Of a stretch of DNA of 64,000 nucleotides, positions 47,173 to 57,403 are shown in pieces. The first letter of the stretch is position 1. Each line of letters begins with the position of its first letter. Location of the stretch: assembly GCF_947489715.1 (NCBI RefSeq), contig NZ_CANLER010000001.1, positions 930,001-994,000 on the forward strand, in the 5' to 3' direction. Position numbers and translations under genes: made by a program. Source of the stretch: an uncultured Roseovarius sp. (GTDB lineage Bacteria > Pseudomonadota > Alphaproteobacteria > Rhodobacterales > Rhodobacteraceae). The notes below the pieces were generated by a model, which searched no databases, had not been told where the DNA came from, and was given only the letters and a program-made list of their open reading frames with translations.

Positions 47173-47979
47173 ATGCCTCATCGGATACGCATACAGACTT
47201 TAACCCAATGGGCCGACGGTGCCCCTTGGCGTTGGGAGCTGCAACACAGCCTCGATACCCATGCCTTCATCTGGATCACCCGTGGCCAGGGGGTGTGTAC
47301 AATCGAGGGGCGCAGGCGCGGTGTGGGCGTTCATAATGCCTTCGCTTTGCCCGCGAAGTCATTGTTTTCATTTGATCTTGGAAAGCAGGTCTTTGGGCTT
47401 ATCACGCTTATTCCGGCGGGCAGCCCAATCCTGATGCCGGACGAATCTCAGCATCTGCGCATTCGCGACGCCCAACCCCAGGCTGAACTGACCGCGATTC
47501 TCGACGCGCTTCAACGCGAACAGAATAGCACCCGCGCTTTCGCGGATGAGGCCATGCAGGCTCACGCGCACCTCCTGACCGTCTGGTTACGGCGCGCCAT
47601 GATCATGCAAGACGCTCTGCCGCAAAAACCCAACGCCGCTGAAAACCTTCTCCGGGCCTTTTCCGCCCTGATCGAACGTGACTACCAAAGCGGCAAGCCG
47701 ATGGCAGATTACGCCCGGGCGCTTGGTGTGACGCCAACTCATCTGACACGATGCTGCCGCCAGTGTTGCGGATTGACGGCCGCCGACATGCTGACCCAAC
47801 GCACGGTCCACGCCGCCCGCGAGTTGCTGGAGAGCAGCAGCGACCCAATTCAGAACATCGCGTCTCGGCTGGGTTTCAATAGCGCCGCTTATTTTTCTCG
47901 TTTCATCCTGCAAAACACCGGTCAAACCCCGTCTGGCCTGCGCAAGAGCAAATCCCGCAAACCGGTACTGGTCGACTAG
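47173..47979 (+). CDS. AraC family transcriptional regulator
   Basis: A 268-residue regulator. The N-terminal 120 residues form a cupin-like sensor (HAFIWITRGQGVCTIEG). The C-terminal domain, about 170-262, has two helix-turn-helix motifs: MADYARALGVTPTHLTRCCRQ and PIQNIASRLGFNSAAYFSRFI, the latter a strong AraC signature. The ligand and targets are unknown; the nearest same-strand neighbour is miaA, which is an unlikely target. Confidence 0.9.
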   Translation: MPHRIRIQTLTQWADGAPWRWELQHSLDTHAFIWITRGQGVCTIEGRRRGVGVHNAFALPAKSLFSFDLGKQVFGLITLIPAGSPILMPDESQHLRIRDAQPQAELTAILDALQREQNSTRAFADEAMQAHAHLLTVWLRRAMIMQDALPQKPNAAENLLRAFSALIERDYQSGKPMADYARALGVTPTHLTRCCRQCCGLTAADMLTQRTVHAARELLESSSDPIQNIASRLGFNSAAYFSRFILQNTGQTPSGLRKSKSRKPVLVD

Positions 47980-48035
47980 GTTCCAGCCCGAAACACTCCG
48001 AATTTTGTGATTGATACGTTGTCCCTGAAAAGCAG

Positions 48036-48629
48036 TCAGCTGCCCCAAATAATACGGACGTAGTTCTTGGTTTCTTTGTAGGGCGGCACGCCGCCATATT
48101 TCTTAACCGCTGCGGGCCCGGCATTATAAGCCGCCAGCGCCAGGCGCCAGGATCCGAACGTCTGGTACTGTTCGGCAAGATAGCGCGCGCCACCTTCCAG
48201 GTTTTCGTAAGGGTCATGCGGATTGACCCGCAACTTCCGGGCCGTTCCGGGCATCAGTTGCGCCAGACCAATCGCGCCTTTATGAGAGAGCGCTTTTGGT
48301 TTCCATCCGGATTCCTGTTGAACAAGTCGCAGGAACAAATCGCTTGGTACGCCATGACGGCGCGCCGCATCCTTCGCCATTTGCAGGTACTGCCCGCGAT
48401 ATTTGCCCACATAAGATGCGGTTGATTCGTCGCCCCATTTCGTTGGCGTAATCACCTTTTGCGGCTTCAGGCGCACCGAGTTGTTGTATTGCTGACGTGC
48501 CCGGTTATCCAGCACGCTGGTTTGCGATTTAAACAATTTGGCCCGTGATTTCGTTGATAACGTCTCGGCGATACCGCCCGAGGGCAATGCCACCCCTAAA
48601 GCCAAAACCCCAGCCACAATCTTTTGCAT
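48036..48629 (-). CDS. Lytic transglycosylase (SLT domain)
   Basis: A 197-residue periplasmic enzyme. With the ATG at 48629 it has a signal peptide ending near SGGIAE; a longer frame reaches 48713 but lacks a signal-like start. The SLT domain (about residues 85-190) carries the catalytic Glu in LVQQESGW, then [14 protein letters not shown] and [22 protein letters not shown], all typical. It cleaves peptidoglycan glycan strands to anhydro-muropeptides. It is divergent from ssb. Confidence 0.85.
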   Translation of the reverse strand: MQKIVAGVLALGVALPSGGIAETLSTKSRAKLFKSQTSVLDNRARQQYNNSVRLKPQKVITPTKWGDESTASYVGKYRGQYLQMAKDAARRHGVPSDLFLRLVQQESGWKPKALSHKGAIGLAQLMPGTARKLRVNPHDPYENLEGGARYLAEQYQTFGSWRLALAAYNAGPAAVKKYGGVPPYKETKNYVRIIWGS

Positions 48630-48821
48630 ACCTGTCACAGCCCCAACCGCATTTTTGAGCAATATAGCCGGTTTAAAGAAAATATCCAGATTTGCCCGCA
48701 ACTTCGGCCCCATCTCGCCAGATCGAAAGAAATTGTTAAGCGTTTCGGCTTTCCTTCAAGCGCAGGAGATGATGTAACCTCCGCTAACCAAAATAAGACT
48801 GCAAACGACAAGGAGGTCAAA

Positions 48822-49301
48822 ATGGCCGGATCGGTAAACAAGGTAATCATTCTGGGTAATCTGGGCCGCGACCCCGAAGTGCGGACATTTCAGAATGGCG
48901 GCAAGGTTTGCAATCTGCGGATCGCCACCTCTGAAACTTGGAAAGACCGAAATACCGGCGAACGCCGCGAACGCACGGAATGGCATACGGTTGCGATCTT
49001 TTCCGAAGGTCTGGTGCGCGTGTGCGAGCAGTACCTGCGCAAAGGATCAAAGGTTTATATCGAGGGCAAACTCCAAACCCGCAAATGGCAGGACCAATCC
49101 GGTCAGGACCGGTACTCCACCGAAGTCGTATTGCAGGGCTTTGATGGCACGCTGGTCATGCTAGATGGTCGTGGCGAAGGCGGCGGTGGTGGTGGCGGCT
49201 ACGGCGGGGGCCAGGGTGGCTATGACAGCGGCCCATCACAAGGTGACCCGATGGGCGGCGGTGCGCCGTCAAGCGACATCGACGACGAAATTCCGTTCTG
49301 A
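48822..49301 (+). CDS. ssb: Single-stranded DNA-binding protein
   Basis: A 159-residue SSB with an OB-fold domain ([20 protein letters not shown] through about residue 112), a glycine-rich linker with seven consecutive glycines, and the acidic tail DIDDEIPF that recruits partner proteins. AAGGAGG lies seven bases before the ATG. A strong terminator follows. Confidence 0.97.
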   Translation: MAGSVNKVIILGNLGRDPEVRTFQNGGKVCNLRIATSETWKDRNTGERRERTEWHTVAIFSEGLVRVCEQYLRKGSKVYIEGKLQTRKWQDQSGQDRYSTEVVLQGFDGTLVMLDGRGEGGGGGGGYGGGQGGYDSGPSQGDPMGGGAPSSDIDDEIPF

Positions 49302-49326
49302 TCTGTTTGAGAGTTCAGCAGGACAA

Positions 49327-49354
49327 GGCCGCCCATTCATGGGCGGCCTTTTTT
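49327..49354 (+). terminator. Rho-independent terminator after ssb
   Basis: GGCCGCCC and GGGCGGCC form a perfect eight-base stem around ATTCAT, followed by TTTTTT. It lies 25 bases after the ssb stop. Confidence 0.92.
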
Positions 49355-49355
49355 G

Positions 49356-49493
49356 TTAGAACAGCATGTCGGCGACTGTTAAAAAGACAGAGACCGGAAC
49401 GCTGAGGGCAACCGCCAGAAGGAGCGCGGCACCAAGGGTTGGACGCGGGGCTGGTGCATAAACCCCAAGGACGTGGTGTTTTTTATATGCCAT
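49356..49493 (-). CDS. Small membrane protein (45 aa)
   Basis: An ATG at 49493 opens a 45-codon frame, MAYKKHHVLGVYAPAPRPTL and onward, ending in a TAA at the ssb terminator. Residues 19-41 form one membrane helix (TLGAALLLAVALSVPVSVFLTVA) after a basic N-terminus. A GAGG element is close to the ATG. A perfect 9-bp inverted repeat lies just upstream. No family is recognised. Confidence 0.5.
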   Translation of the reverse strand: MAYKKHHVLGVYAPAPRPTLGAALLLAVALSVPVSVFLTVADMLF

Positions 49494-49498
49494 AGCCT

Positions 49499-49535
49499 CG
49501 ATTAACCACGAATTAGGTTTTCATTCGGTTAATCG
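49499..49535. promoter_or_regulatory. Inverted repeat between divergent genes
   Basis: CGATTAACC and GGTTAATCG are perfect nine-base inverted arms separated by 19 bases. The arms lie between the start of the 45-residue membrane protein and that of the FemAB-like gene. The left part also reads TTAA-N7-TTAG, one base short of a full CtrA box. Confidence 0.4.
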
Positions 49536-49539
49536 GAAC

Positions 49540-50463
49540 ATGGAATTTCACCGATCCCCCCCAGAGAATTTTCCATGCCTTCCCTGTGCCCTGCAACAAA
49601 CAGAAGGCTACGCTGTGGCAATCCGTGAACTGGGCGCCTCGGTGGACACTGTTTTCGCCTATGAAGGCACAACGCCCATCGCCAAAGTTCAGGTTGTGAC
49701 CCGGCAATTCGGCCCGCTGAACATTGCCTGGCTTCCACGGGGGCCGGTCTGGGCCGGCACCTCATCAAAAGATCGTTCCAATGTTGTCCGGGAATTGCCG
49801 AATGCACTGGACACGCGGGCAATATGGGTCATTGCGCCCGAAACCCCGGAAGATGCGCATTATTTTCCGCACACAGCCCTGATGTCCTCGCAACATGTCG
49901 CAGAAATCGACCTGAAAGCGGGCCCTGATACCCTTCTTGCAGCGCAACACGGGAAATGGCGCAACCGCCTGCGCCGCGCCCAGAACGCGGATTTGCGCGT
50001 CATGCACCGACCTTTCAAGACAGATCGTGATATGCCGCTGCTGATCCATGAAGCCACTCAGCGCATGCAACGGCAATACAAGGCGCTGCCGCCTGGGTTT
50101 ATACGCGCCTGGGTGCAGGCAAATCCGAAAGCCAGTCGTCTGTTCACGATTTTTCAGGGCGAAAAGGCGTTGGCGTATCTGCTGATACTTCTTCACAAAC
50201 CTGTCGCCACCTATCATATCGGTTGGACCGGTGCGGACGGGCGACGCCTATCCGCACACAACCTCGGCCTCTGGGAAGCAATGAATTGGCTCTCTCAGAA
50301 AGGGTATGAGCGTTTCGACCTTGGCAGCGTTGATACCCAACACGCCGCCGGACTGGCGCGGTTCAAAATCGGGAGCGGTGCTAACGTCCGCCCCCTTGGG
50401 CCAACCTGCCTCCACCTGCCGCGGCTGACCCGGCGGCGACGCATCCGCCACGACGCCGCGTGA
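49540..50463 (+). CDS. FemAB-like GNAT acyltransferase
   Basis: A 307-residue protein with the layout of FemAB/BioF2-type acyltransferases, which have tandem GNAT-like folds. The N-terminal half contains KVQVVTRQFGPLNIAWLPRGPVW. The middle helix KWRNRLRRAQNADLRV and the C-terminal half with ATYHIGWTGADGRRLSAHNLGLWEAM and FDLGSVDTQHAAGLARFKIGSG match the family. FemAB proteins transfer amino acids or acyl groups to cell-envelope acceptors; the substrate here is unknown. The start codon is six bases past the inverted repeat. Confidence 0.78.
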   Translation: MEFHRSPPENFPCLPCALQQTEGYAVAIRELGASVDTVFAYEGTTPIAKVQVVTRQFGPLNIAWLPRGPVWAGTSSKDRSNVVRELPNALDTRAIWVIAPETPEDAHYFPHTALMSSQHVAEIDLKAGPDTLLAAQHGKWRNRLRRAQNADLRVMHRPFKTDRDMPLLIHEATQRMQRQYKALPPGFIRAWVQANPKASRLFTIFQGEKALAYLLILLHKPVATYHIGWTGADGRRLSAHNLGLWEAMNWLSQKGYERFDLGSVDTQHAAGLARFKIGSGANVRPLGPTCLHLPRLTRRRRIRHDAA

Positions 50464-50547
50464 AACACGCTCACCTGTCGAATTGCCTCTGGCCTTTAGT
50501 CGCAACGGCGTATAGGGCGCGGGCAAACAACCCAAGGACACGTCCCA

Positions 50548-52368
50548 ATGGATATGCGCAACATCGCCATTATTGCCCATGTCGACCACGGCAAAACCAC
50601 GCTGGTCGATGAGCTGCTGAAACAATCCGGAGCTTTCCGTGAAAATCAGGCAGTGGATGAGCGCGCGATGGACAGCAACGATCTTGAGCGGGAACGCGGC
50701 ATCACCATCTTTGCCAAGCCCACCAGTGTCGAATGGAAGGGCACGCGCATCAACATCGTCGACACCCCCGGCCACGCCGATTTCGGCGGCGAGGTTGAGC
50801 GTATCCTGAGCATGGTCGATGGCGTGGTGCTGTTGGTTGACGCCGCCGAAGGTCCGATGCCGCAAACCAAATTCGTGACCTCCAAGGCGCTTGCGCTTGG
50901 TCTGCGCCCCATCGTGGTCCTCAACAAAGTGGATAAGCCCGATGCGGAACCTGATCGCGCGCTGGATGAATGCTTTGACCTTTTTGCCAATCTCGATGCG
51001 TCCGAGGATCAGCTTGATTTCCCGCATATGTACGCTTCGGGCCGATCCGGCTGGGCCGATCATGATCTTGACGGGCCACGCAAGGATCTGACGGCGCTGT
51101 TCGATCTGATCGTCAACCACGTCCCTGCCCCGCGCCAGATCGCCCGCCAGAACGAGGATTTCACGATGCTGGCGACCACGCTGGGCAGTGATCCCTTTGT
51201 GGGTCGCATCCTTACTGGGCGTGTCGAATCGGGCAAGCTCAGGGTCGGCGCCACGGTTCAGGCACTGACACGCGTCGGGCAGAAGATCGAACAGTTCCGC
51301 GTGACCCGCATTCAGGCGTTCCGGGGTCTGGCAACGCAGGACATCGAAGAAGCCAGCGCAGGCGATATCGTTACGCTGGCGGGCATGTCCAAGGCGACCG
51401 TGGCCGATACGATCTGTGCGCTGGCAGTTGATGTACCGCTTGAGGCACAGCCCATCGATCCGCCGACAATCACCGTCACATTCGGCATTAATGACAGCCC
51501 TCTGGCTGGTCGGGACGGCAAAAAAGTGCAGTCCCGTGTGATCCGCGACCGCCTGCTGAAAGAGGCCGAATCCAACGTCGCCATCCGTATCACCGACACG
51601 CCCGGCGGTGACGCCTTTGAGGTCGCCGGTCGTGGAGAATTGCAGATGGGTGTGCTGATTGAAAACATGCGCCGCGAGGGATTTGAACTCTCGATCTCGC
51701 GTCCGCAGGTTCTGATGCGCGAAGACGATGACGGTAACCGCCTCGAACCCATCGAAGAAGTGACCATCGACGTCGATGACGAATATTCAGGCGCGGTCAT
51801 TGAAAAGATTACCGGTCCCCGCAAGGGCGAACTGGCCGAGATGAAACCGGCAGGTGCGGGCAAAACCCGCATCATCGCGCATGTACCCTCGCGTGGTCTG
51901 ATCGGATACCATGGCGAGTTTCTGACCGACACCCGTGGCACCGGTGTTCTCAACCGCGTATTCCACGGTTGGGCCCCGCATAAAGGTGCCATTCCGGGCC
52001 GGCGCGCAGGGGTCCTGATCTCGATGGAAAACGGCGAATCCGTCGCGTACGCGCTGTGGAATCTCGAAGACCGCGGCAAGATGTTCATCGGCGCGCAGGC
52101 CAAGATCTACACCGGCATGATCATTGGCGAACACAGCCGTGAAAACGACCTTGAAGTGAACCCGCTGAAGGGTAAAAAACTGACCAACGTCCGCGCAAGC
52201 GGAACCGACGAAGCCGTGCGCCTGACCACCCCGGTCATCATGAGTCTGGAACAGGCCATCGCCTATATCGACGACGATGAACTGGTCGAGGTCACGCCAA
52301 ACGCCATCCGCCTGCGCAAGCGCTATCTCGACCCGCACGAACGTAAACGAAGGTCAAAAACAAGCTGA
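50548..52368 (+). CDS. typA: Translational GTPase TypA/BipA
   Basis: A 606-residue translational GTPase. G1 is AHVDHGKTT at residues 10-18, the switch region has RERGITI, G3 is [11 protein letters not shown] and G4 [11 protein letters not shown]-like domains follow, then the BipA-specific C-terminal domain with [19 protein letters not shown]. It assists ribosome assembly and stress adaptation. No accessory gene is attached. Confidence 0.96.
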   Translation: MDMRNIAIIAHVDHGKTTLVDELLKQSGAFRENQAVDERAMDSNDLERERGITIFAKPTSVEWKGTRINIVDTPGHADFGGEVERILSMVDGVVLLVDAAEGPMPQTKFVTSKALALGLRPIVVLNKVDKPDAEPDRALDECFDLFANLDASEDQLDFPHMYASGRSGWADHDLDGPRKDLTALFDLIVNHVPAPRQIARQNEDFTMLATTLGSDPFVGRILTGRVESGKLRVGATVQALTRVGQKIEQFRVTRIQAFRGLATQDIEEASAGDIVTLAGMSKATVADTICALAVDVPLEAQPIDPPTITVTFGINDSPLAGRDGKKVQSRVIRDRLLKEAESNVAIRITDTPGGDAFEVAGRGELQMGVLIENMRREGFELSISRPQVLMREDDDGNRLEPIEEVTIDVDDEYSGAVIEKITGPRKGELAEMKPAGAGKTRIIAHVPSRGLIGYHGEFLTDTRGTGVLNRVFHGWAPHKGAIPGRRAGVLISMENGESVAYALWNLEDRGKMFIGAQAKIYTGMIIGEHSRENDLEVNPLKGKKLTNVRASGTDEAVRLTTPVIMSLEQAIAYIDDDELVEVTPNAIRLRKRYLDPHERKRRSKTS

Positions 52369-52408
52369 CCGAGGCCACCTCTTTGAACTTTTGCAGCTTG
52401 AAATTGCG

Positions 52409-52696
52409 TCAGTCGTCGGTCTCGACAACCACGATCTCCCGCTCTGCGGCTTCTTTGGCCCAAACCACCGCTTCCTGATAGCGAGGATCATTATAGGCTG
52501 CCTGCGCCGCGTCCACAGATGGGAACCGCGCCACGACATTGCGCGAACGGCCCCGCCCTTCAAGCTGCTCGACCCGCCCACCACGGGCAATGAAAACACC
52601 GCCATGTTCGGGGATCACGACCGAGGCCACATCGATATATTTCGCATAAAGCTCAGCGTCGTTCACATCGACCCGTGCGATCCAGAGTGCTGCCAT
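52409..52696 (-). CDS. DUF1330 domain protein
   Basis: A 95-residue single-domain protein of the DUF1330 group, with a ferredoxin-like dimeric alpha-beta barrel. The sequence ALWIARVDVNDAELYAKYID and the SRNVVARFPSVDAAQAAYNDPRYQ block are typical. No catalytic function is established. It starts two bases after the alaS stop, so the two are probably co-transcribed. Confidence 0.88.
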   Translation of the reverse strand: MAALWIARVDVNDAELYAKYIDVASVVIPEHGGVFIARGGRVEQLEGRGRSRNVVARFPSVDAAQAAYNDPRYQEAVVWAKEAAEREIVVVETDD

Positions 52697-52697
52697 T

Positions 52698-55361
52698 TTA
52701 TCCTCCCACTACTGCGCTTGCGGCCTTGATCGCCGCATCTGCATTTGCCACGTCCTTGCCACCGCCCTGAGCCATGTCCGGACGGCCGCCGCCGCCTTTG
52801 CCGCCAAGCTCAGGCACCGCCGCGCGCACCAGATCGACCGCAGAAAGTTCACCCTTGAGGTCATCGGTAACGCCCGCTGCGACCGCCACCTTGTCTCCGG
52901 TATCGGCAATCAGCAGCACCGCGCCTGACCCAAGCCGCGCCTTGTGCTCGTCGATCAGCGACGGCAGATCCTTGCCCGACACGCCGCTGAGCACCTGCGC
53001 CAGGAACTTGACGCCGTTGATCTCCTGCGCCTCGGGGCCATCACCTTGCCCTGCACCTCCGGCCATCGCCAGTTCGCGGCGCAACTGTGCGACCTCGTTG
53101 GACAGTGCCTTGCGCTCGTCCATCAGCGCCTTGATCCGCGTGACGACATCCTGCGGCTGCGCCTTCAACTCACCGGCCAGGGCTGTCATCCGCCGGTCCT
53201 GCTCGCTCAGATAGCGGAACGCCTCAGCGCCTGTCAGCGCCTCGATCCGGCGCACCCCGGCGCTAGACGCAGAATCGCCCAATGCCACGAAAAGGCCGAT
53301 ATCGCCGGTCTGACGCACATGGGTGCCACCGCAAAGCTCGATCGAATAGGTCTGCCCGTCCAGGCCTTTGCCGGACCCCTCTTCGACACCCATCGACACC
53401 ACGCGCACCTCGTCACCGTATTTCTCGCCAAAAAGCGCCTGCGCCCCAAGCGCACGCGCGTCATCGGGGGTCATGATCCGGGTCTCGACCGGCGCGTTCT
53501 GCCGGATGAAATCATTCACCTCGGTTTCAACCTGCATCAGTTCCGCGGCGCTCAGCGCTTTGGCATGGCTGAAATCGAACCGCAGGCGATCCTCGGCATT
53601 CAGCGACCCGCGCTGCGCCACATGATCGCCCAGGGCCTTGCGCAATGCTTCGTGCAACAGATGCGTTGCCGAGTGATTGGCGCGGATGGAAGTCCGCCGC
53701 GCGTGGTCGACTTCTAACTGCGCCGCCTGACCTTTCGAAATCTCACCCTCGGTGACCTCCGCCAGATGAATGAACACCCCGGCCGCTTTTTTCGTGTCGG
53801 TGATCCGCGCCAGCCCACTTTCGGTTCGGATTTCGCCGCTATCGCCAACCTGACCACCGGATTCCGCGTAAAAAGGCGACTGGTTCAACGCGATCTGCAC
53901 GGTTTCACCGGTGTTCGCACTGTCCAACGGGGCACCGTCGCGCACCAGCGCGATGATCTGCCCTTCGGCCACTTCGGTGTCATACCCCAGAAAATCGGTT
54001 GTGCCGCTTTCCTCGGCAATATCGAACCAGATGGTCGAATCCGCCGCTTCACCCGTACCGGCCCATGCCGCACGCGCCTTGGCCTTCTGCTCGGCCATGG
54101 CGGTGTCAAAACCATCAGTGTCCACCTCCCGGCCCTTTTCGCGCAGCGCGTCCTGTGTCAGGTCCAGCGGAAAGCCATAGGTGTCATACAGCTTGAACGC
54201 CGTTTGCCCCGGCAGCGCCGCATCCTCAGGCAAATCACCCAACTCGTCCTCAAGCAGTTTCAGCCCGCGATCCAAGGTCGTCTTGAACCGGGTTTCCTCC
54301 AGCTTCAGCGTTTCTTCGATCAGCGCCTGTGCCCGCCCCAACTCCGGGAAGGCCTGGCCCATCTGCGTGACCAGCGCAGGCACCAACTGATGCATGACCG
54401 GGTCTTTTGCGCCCAGCAGATGGGCGTGCCGCATCGCCCGGCGCATGATCCGGCGCAGCACATAGCCCCGCCCCTCGTTCGACGGCATCACCCCATCGGC
54501 AATCAGGAACGAGGTCGAGCGCAGGTGATCCGCGATCACCCGGTGATGCACATTGCCCGGCCCGTCCGGATCCTGGCTGGTGACATGCGCACTAGCCTCG
54601 ATCAGGCTGCGCATCAGGTCGGTGTCATAATTGTCATGCTTGCCCTGCAGCAGCGCGCCGATCCGTTCCAGCCCCATGCCGGTGTCGATCGACTGCATCT
54701 CAAGATCAATCTGAGAACCGTCCTCGAACCGTTCATTCTGCATGAAAACCAGGTTCCAGATCTCGATGAACCGGTCACCATCTTCCTCGGCGCTGCCCGG
54801 CGGCCCACCCCAGATATCCGGGCCGTGATCATAGAAAATCTCGGTACAGGGGCCGCAGGGACCGGTCGCGCCCATTGACCAGAAATTATCATCGGTCGCG
54901 ATGCGAATGATCCGGTCATCCGGCAGACCGGCATATTTCTTCCAGATTTCCGCCGCCTCATCATCGGTATGGTAGATCGTCACCAGCAGCTTGGACTTGT
55001 CCAGCTCGAAATCCTTGGTCAGCAAGTCCCAGGCATACGGGATCGCCTGTTCCTTGAAATAATCGCCAAAGCTGAAATTCCCCAGCATTTCGAAAAACGT
55101 GTGGTGGCGTGCGGTATAGCCCACATTGTCCAGATCGTTATGTTTGCCACCCGCGCGCACACATTTCTGGCTGGTTGACGCACGTTTGTAGTCGCGATGC
55201 TCAACCCCAGTGAACAGGTTCTTGAACTGCACCATGCCCGAATTGGTGAACATCAGCGTCGGGTCGTTGCGCGGCACCAAAGGCGAGCTTTCGACGATCG
55301 CATGATCGTTACGTTCAAAGAAATTCAGAAAGGTCGATCGGATTTCGTTCAGCGTCGGCAT
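52698..55361 (-). CDS. alaS: Alanine--tRNA ligase
   Basis: An 887-residue class II synthetase. The aminoacylation domain contains [10 protein letters not shown] and the [19 protein letters not shown] block. The editing domain has the zinc ligands in [13 protein letters not shown] and [11 protein letters not shown], and the C-terminal region has the glycine-rich [16 protein letters not shown] stretch. The ATG at 55361 with a GAGA element six bases upstream gives [20 protein letters not shown], the conserved start. It is downstream of recA, with a terminator between them. Confidence 0.96.
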   Translation of the reverse strand: MPTLNEIRSTFLNFFERNDHAIVESSPLVPRNDPTLMFTNSGMVQFKNLFTGVEHRDYKRASTSQKCVRAGGKHNDLDNVGYTARHHTFFEMLGNFSFGDYFKEQAIPYAWDLLTKDFELDKSKLLVTIYHTDDEAAEIWKKYAGLPDDRIIRIATDDNFWSMGATGPCGPCTEIFYDHGPDIWGGPPGSAEEDGDRFIEIWNLVFMQNERFEDGSQIDLEMQSIDTGMGLERIGALLQGKHDNYDTDLMRSLIEASAHVTSQDPDGPGNVHHRVIADHLRSTSFLIADGVMPSNEGRGYVLRRIMRRAMRHAHLLGAKDPVMHQLVPALVTQMGQAFPELGRAQALIEETLKLEETRFKTTLDRGLKLLEDELGDLPEDAALPGQTAFKLYDTYGFPLDLTQDALREKGREVDTDGFDTAMAEQKAKARAAWAGTGEAADSTIWFDIAEESGTTDFLGYDTEVAEGQIIALVRDGAPLDSANTGETVQIALNQSPFYAESGGQVGDSGEIRTESGLARITDTKKAAGVFIHLAEVTEGEISKGQAAQLEVDHARRTSIRANHSATHLLHEALRKALGDHVAQRGSLNAEDRLRFDFSHAKALSAAELMQVETEVNDFIRQNAPVETRIMTPDDARALGAQALFGEKYGDEVRVVSMGVEEGSGKGLDGQTYSIELCGGTHVRQTGDIGLFVALGDSASSAGVRRIEALTGAEAFRYLSEQDRRMTALAGELKAQPQDVVTRIKALMDERKALSNEVAQLRRELAMAGGAGQGDGPEAQEINGVKFLAQVLSGVSGKDLPSLIDEHKARLGSGAVLLIADTGDKVAVAAGVTDDLKGELSAVDLVRAAVPELGGKGGGGRPDMAQGGGKDVANADAAIKAASAVVGG

Positions 55362-55437
55362 GGATATCTCTTTTTCGGCAAAAATGGCCCGGCGTCCCGA
55401 TGATTTATCCCTGCCCGTGACCCATGTCCACCGCAAG

Positions 55438-55465
55438 AAAAAGCCCGGGTTGCGGCCCGGGCTTT
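55438..55465 (-). terminator. Rho-independent terminator after recA
   Basis: On the minus strand AAAGCCCGGG and CCCGGGCTTT form a ten-base stem around CCGCAA, and the T-run of the right arm extends to TTTTT. It lies 22 bases after the recA stop. Confidence 0.92.
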
Positions 55466-55487
55466 GCATTATCAGATTTTGGCGGCG

Positions 55488-56582
<1,095 letters not shown>

Positions 56583-56632
56583 TGTTATGCTTCCTTATTC
56601 CACACCCTGTTGCGGGCGGCAATCGCTGCCTT

Positions 56633-56647
56633 GTTCACCTCTTGTTC
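56633..56647. promoter_or_regulatory. LexA (SOS) box upstream of recA
   Basis: GTTCACCTCTTGTTC is an exact GTTC-N7-GTTC, the alphaproteobacterial LexA recognition form. Its first base is 51 bases upstream of the recA ATG, and it also faces the divergent sulfotransferase-like gene. Repression of recA by LexA through this site is inferred from known alphaproteobacterial SOS regulation. Confidence 0.85.
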
Positions 56648-56773
56648 TCATGTGTATGCAGACAAAAAGAGAACATTTCAAGAAAATTGTTCGTATCTCC
56701 ACTTTTTCCAACAACGGTTAAAGAGTCGTTTACGAAAACTTGAAAATCTCCCCGCGAAGGGGAAGCGCCGGAA

Positions 56774-57403
56774 ATGCTCGTGTTTTCAAATGCCAGGTTA
56801 GTCATCATGTCGGTTCCCAAAACCGGCTCCACCGCGTATCAGCAGGCCCTCGCGCCGCTGGCGTCGATGACAATCAGTGGACCGCCTGATCTGAAACACG
56901 CGCCGATTTATCGTTACAACCGGTTTTTTCGTCCCATGTTCGAGAAATTTGTCGACGGAAACATGGATATTCTGGCAGTCGTGCGCGAACCCGTCAGCTG
57001 GCTTGGCAGTTGGTACAGATACCGTCAGCGCCCCGAGATGGAGGGATTGTCGAACGCCACACATGGCATCAGTTTCGATGATTTCGTACTTGCCTATTCC
57101 AGACAAAAAAAACCCGCCTTCGCAAATGTCGGGTCGCAGGCACGTTTCCTCAGGCCAACCCCAAATGGCACAGCCGCGCGGTATCTGTTCCGATATGAAG
57201 ACCAGGCCGGTTTGATTGAATTTCTGGAGCACCGGCTGGAAACCAAGATCACGACTTTTCCCGCCAATGTCTCCCCCGGGGTCACACCCCCGCTTTCAAC
57301 CGGGGTTGAGATCAAGCTGCGTCGCGTTGCCTCGGATGATTTTCAGCTATGGGAAAGTATAGAGCCCGGCGGCACCTACGGCTCCCTTCTCGCTTCAGCT
57401 TAG
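56774..57403 (+). CDS. Sulfotransferase-like protein
   Basis: A 209-residue protein with the two PAPS-binding elements of sulfotransferases: the 5'-phosphosulfate loop SVPKTGSTA at residues 13-21 and the 3'-phosphate element VVREPVSWLGSWYRYR from about 69, with Arg71 and Ser75. It is short for the family and lacks a clear membrane segment. Similar roseobacter proteins have sometimes been labelled gamma-glutamyl kinase, which the motifs do not support. The acceptor is unknown. AGGGGAAG precedes the ATG. It is divergent from recA, and its 3' end overlaps cckA by nine bases. Confidence 0.75.
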   Translation: MLVFSNARLVIMSVPKTGSTAYQQALAPLASMTISGPPDLKHAPIYRYNRFFRPMFEKFVDGNMDILAVVREPVSWLGSWYRYRQRPEMEGLSNATHGISFDDFVLAYSRQKKPAFANVGSQARFLRPTPNGTAARYLFRYEDQAGLIEFLEHRLETKITTFPANVSPGVTPPLSTGVEIKLRRVASDDFQLWESIEPGGTYGSLLASA

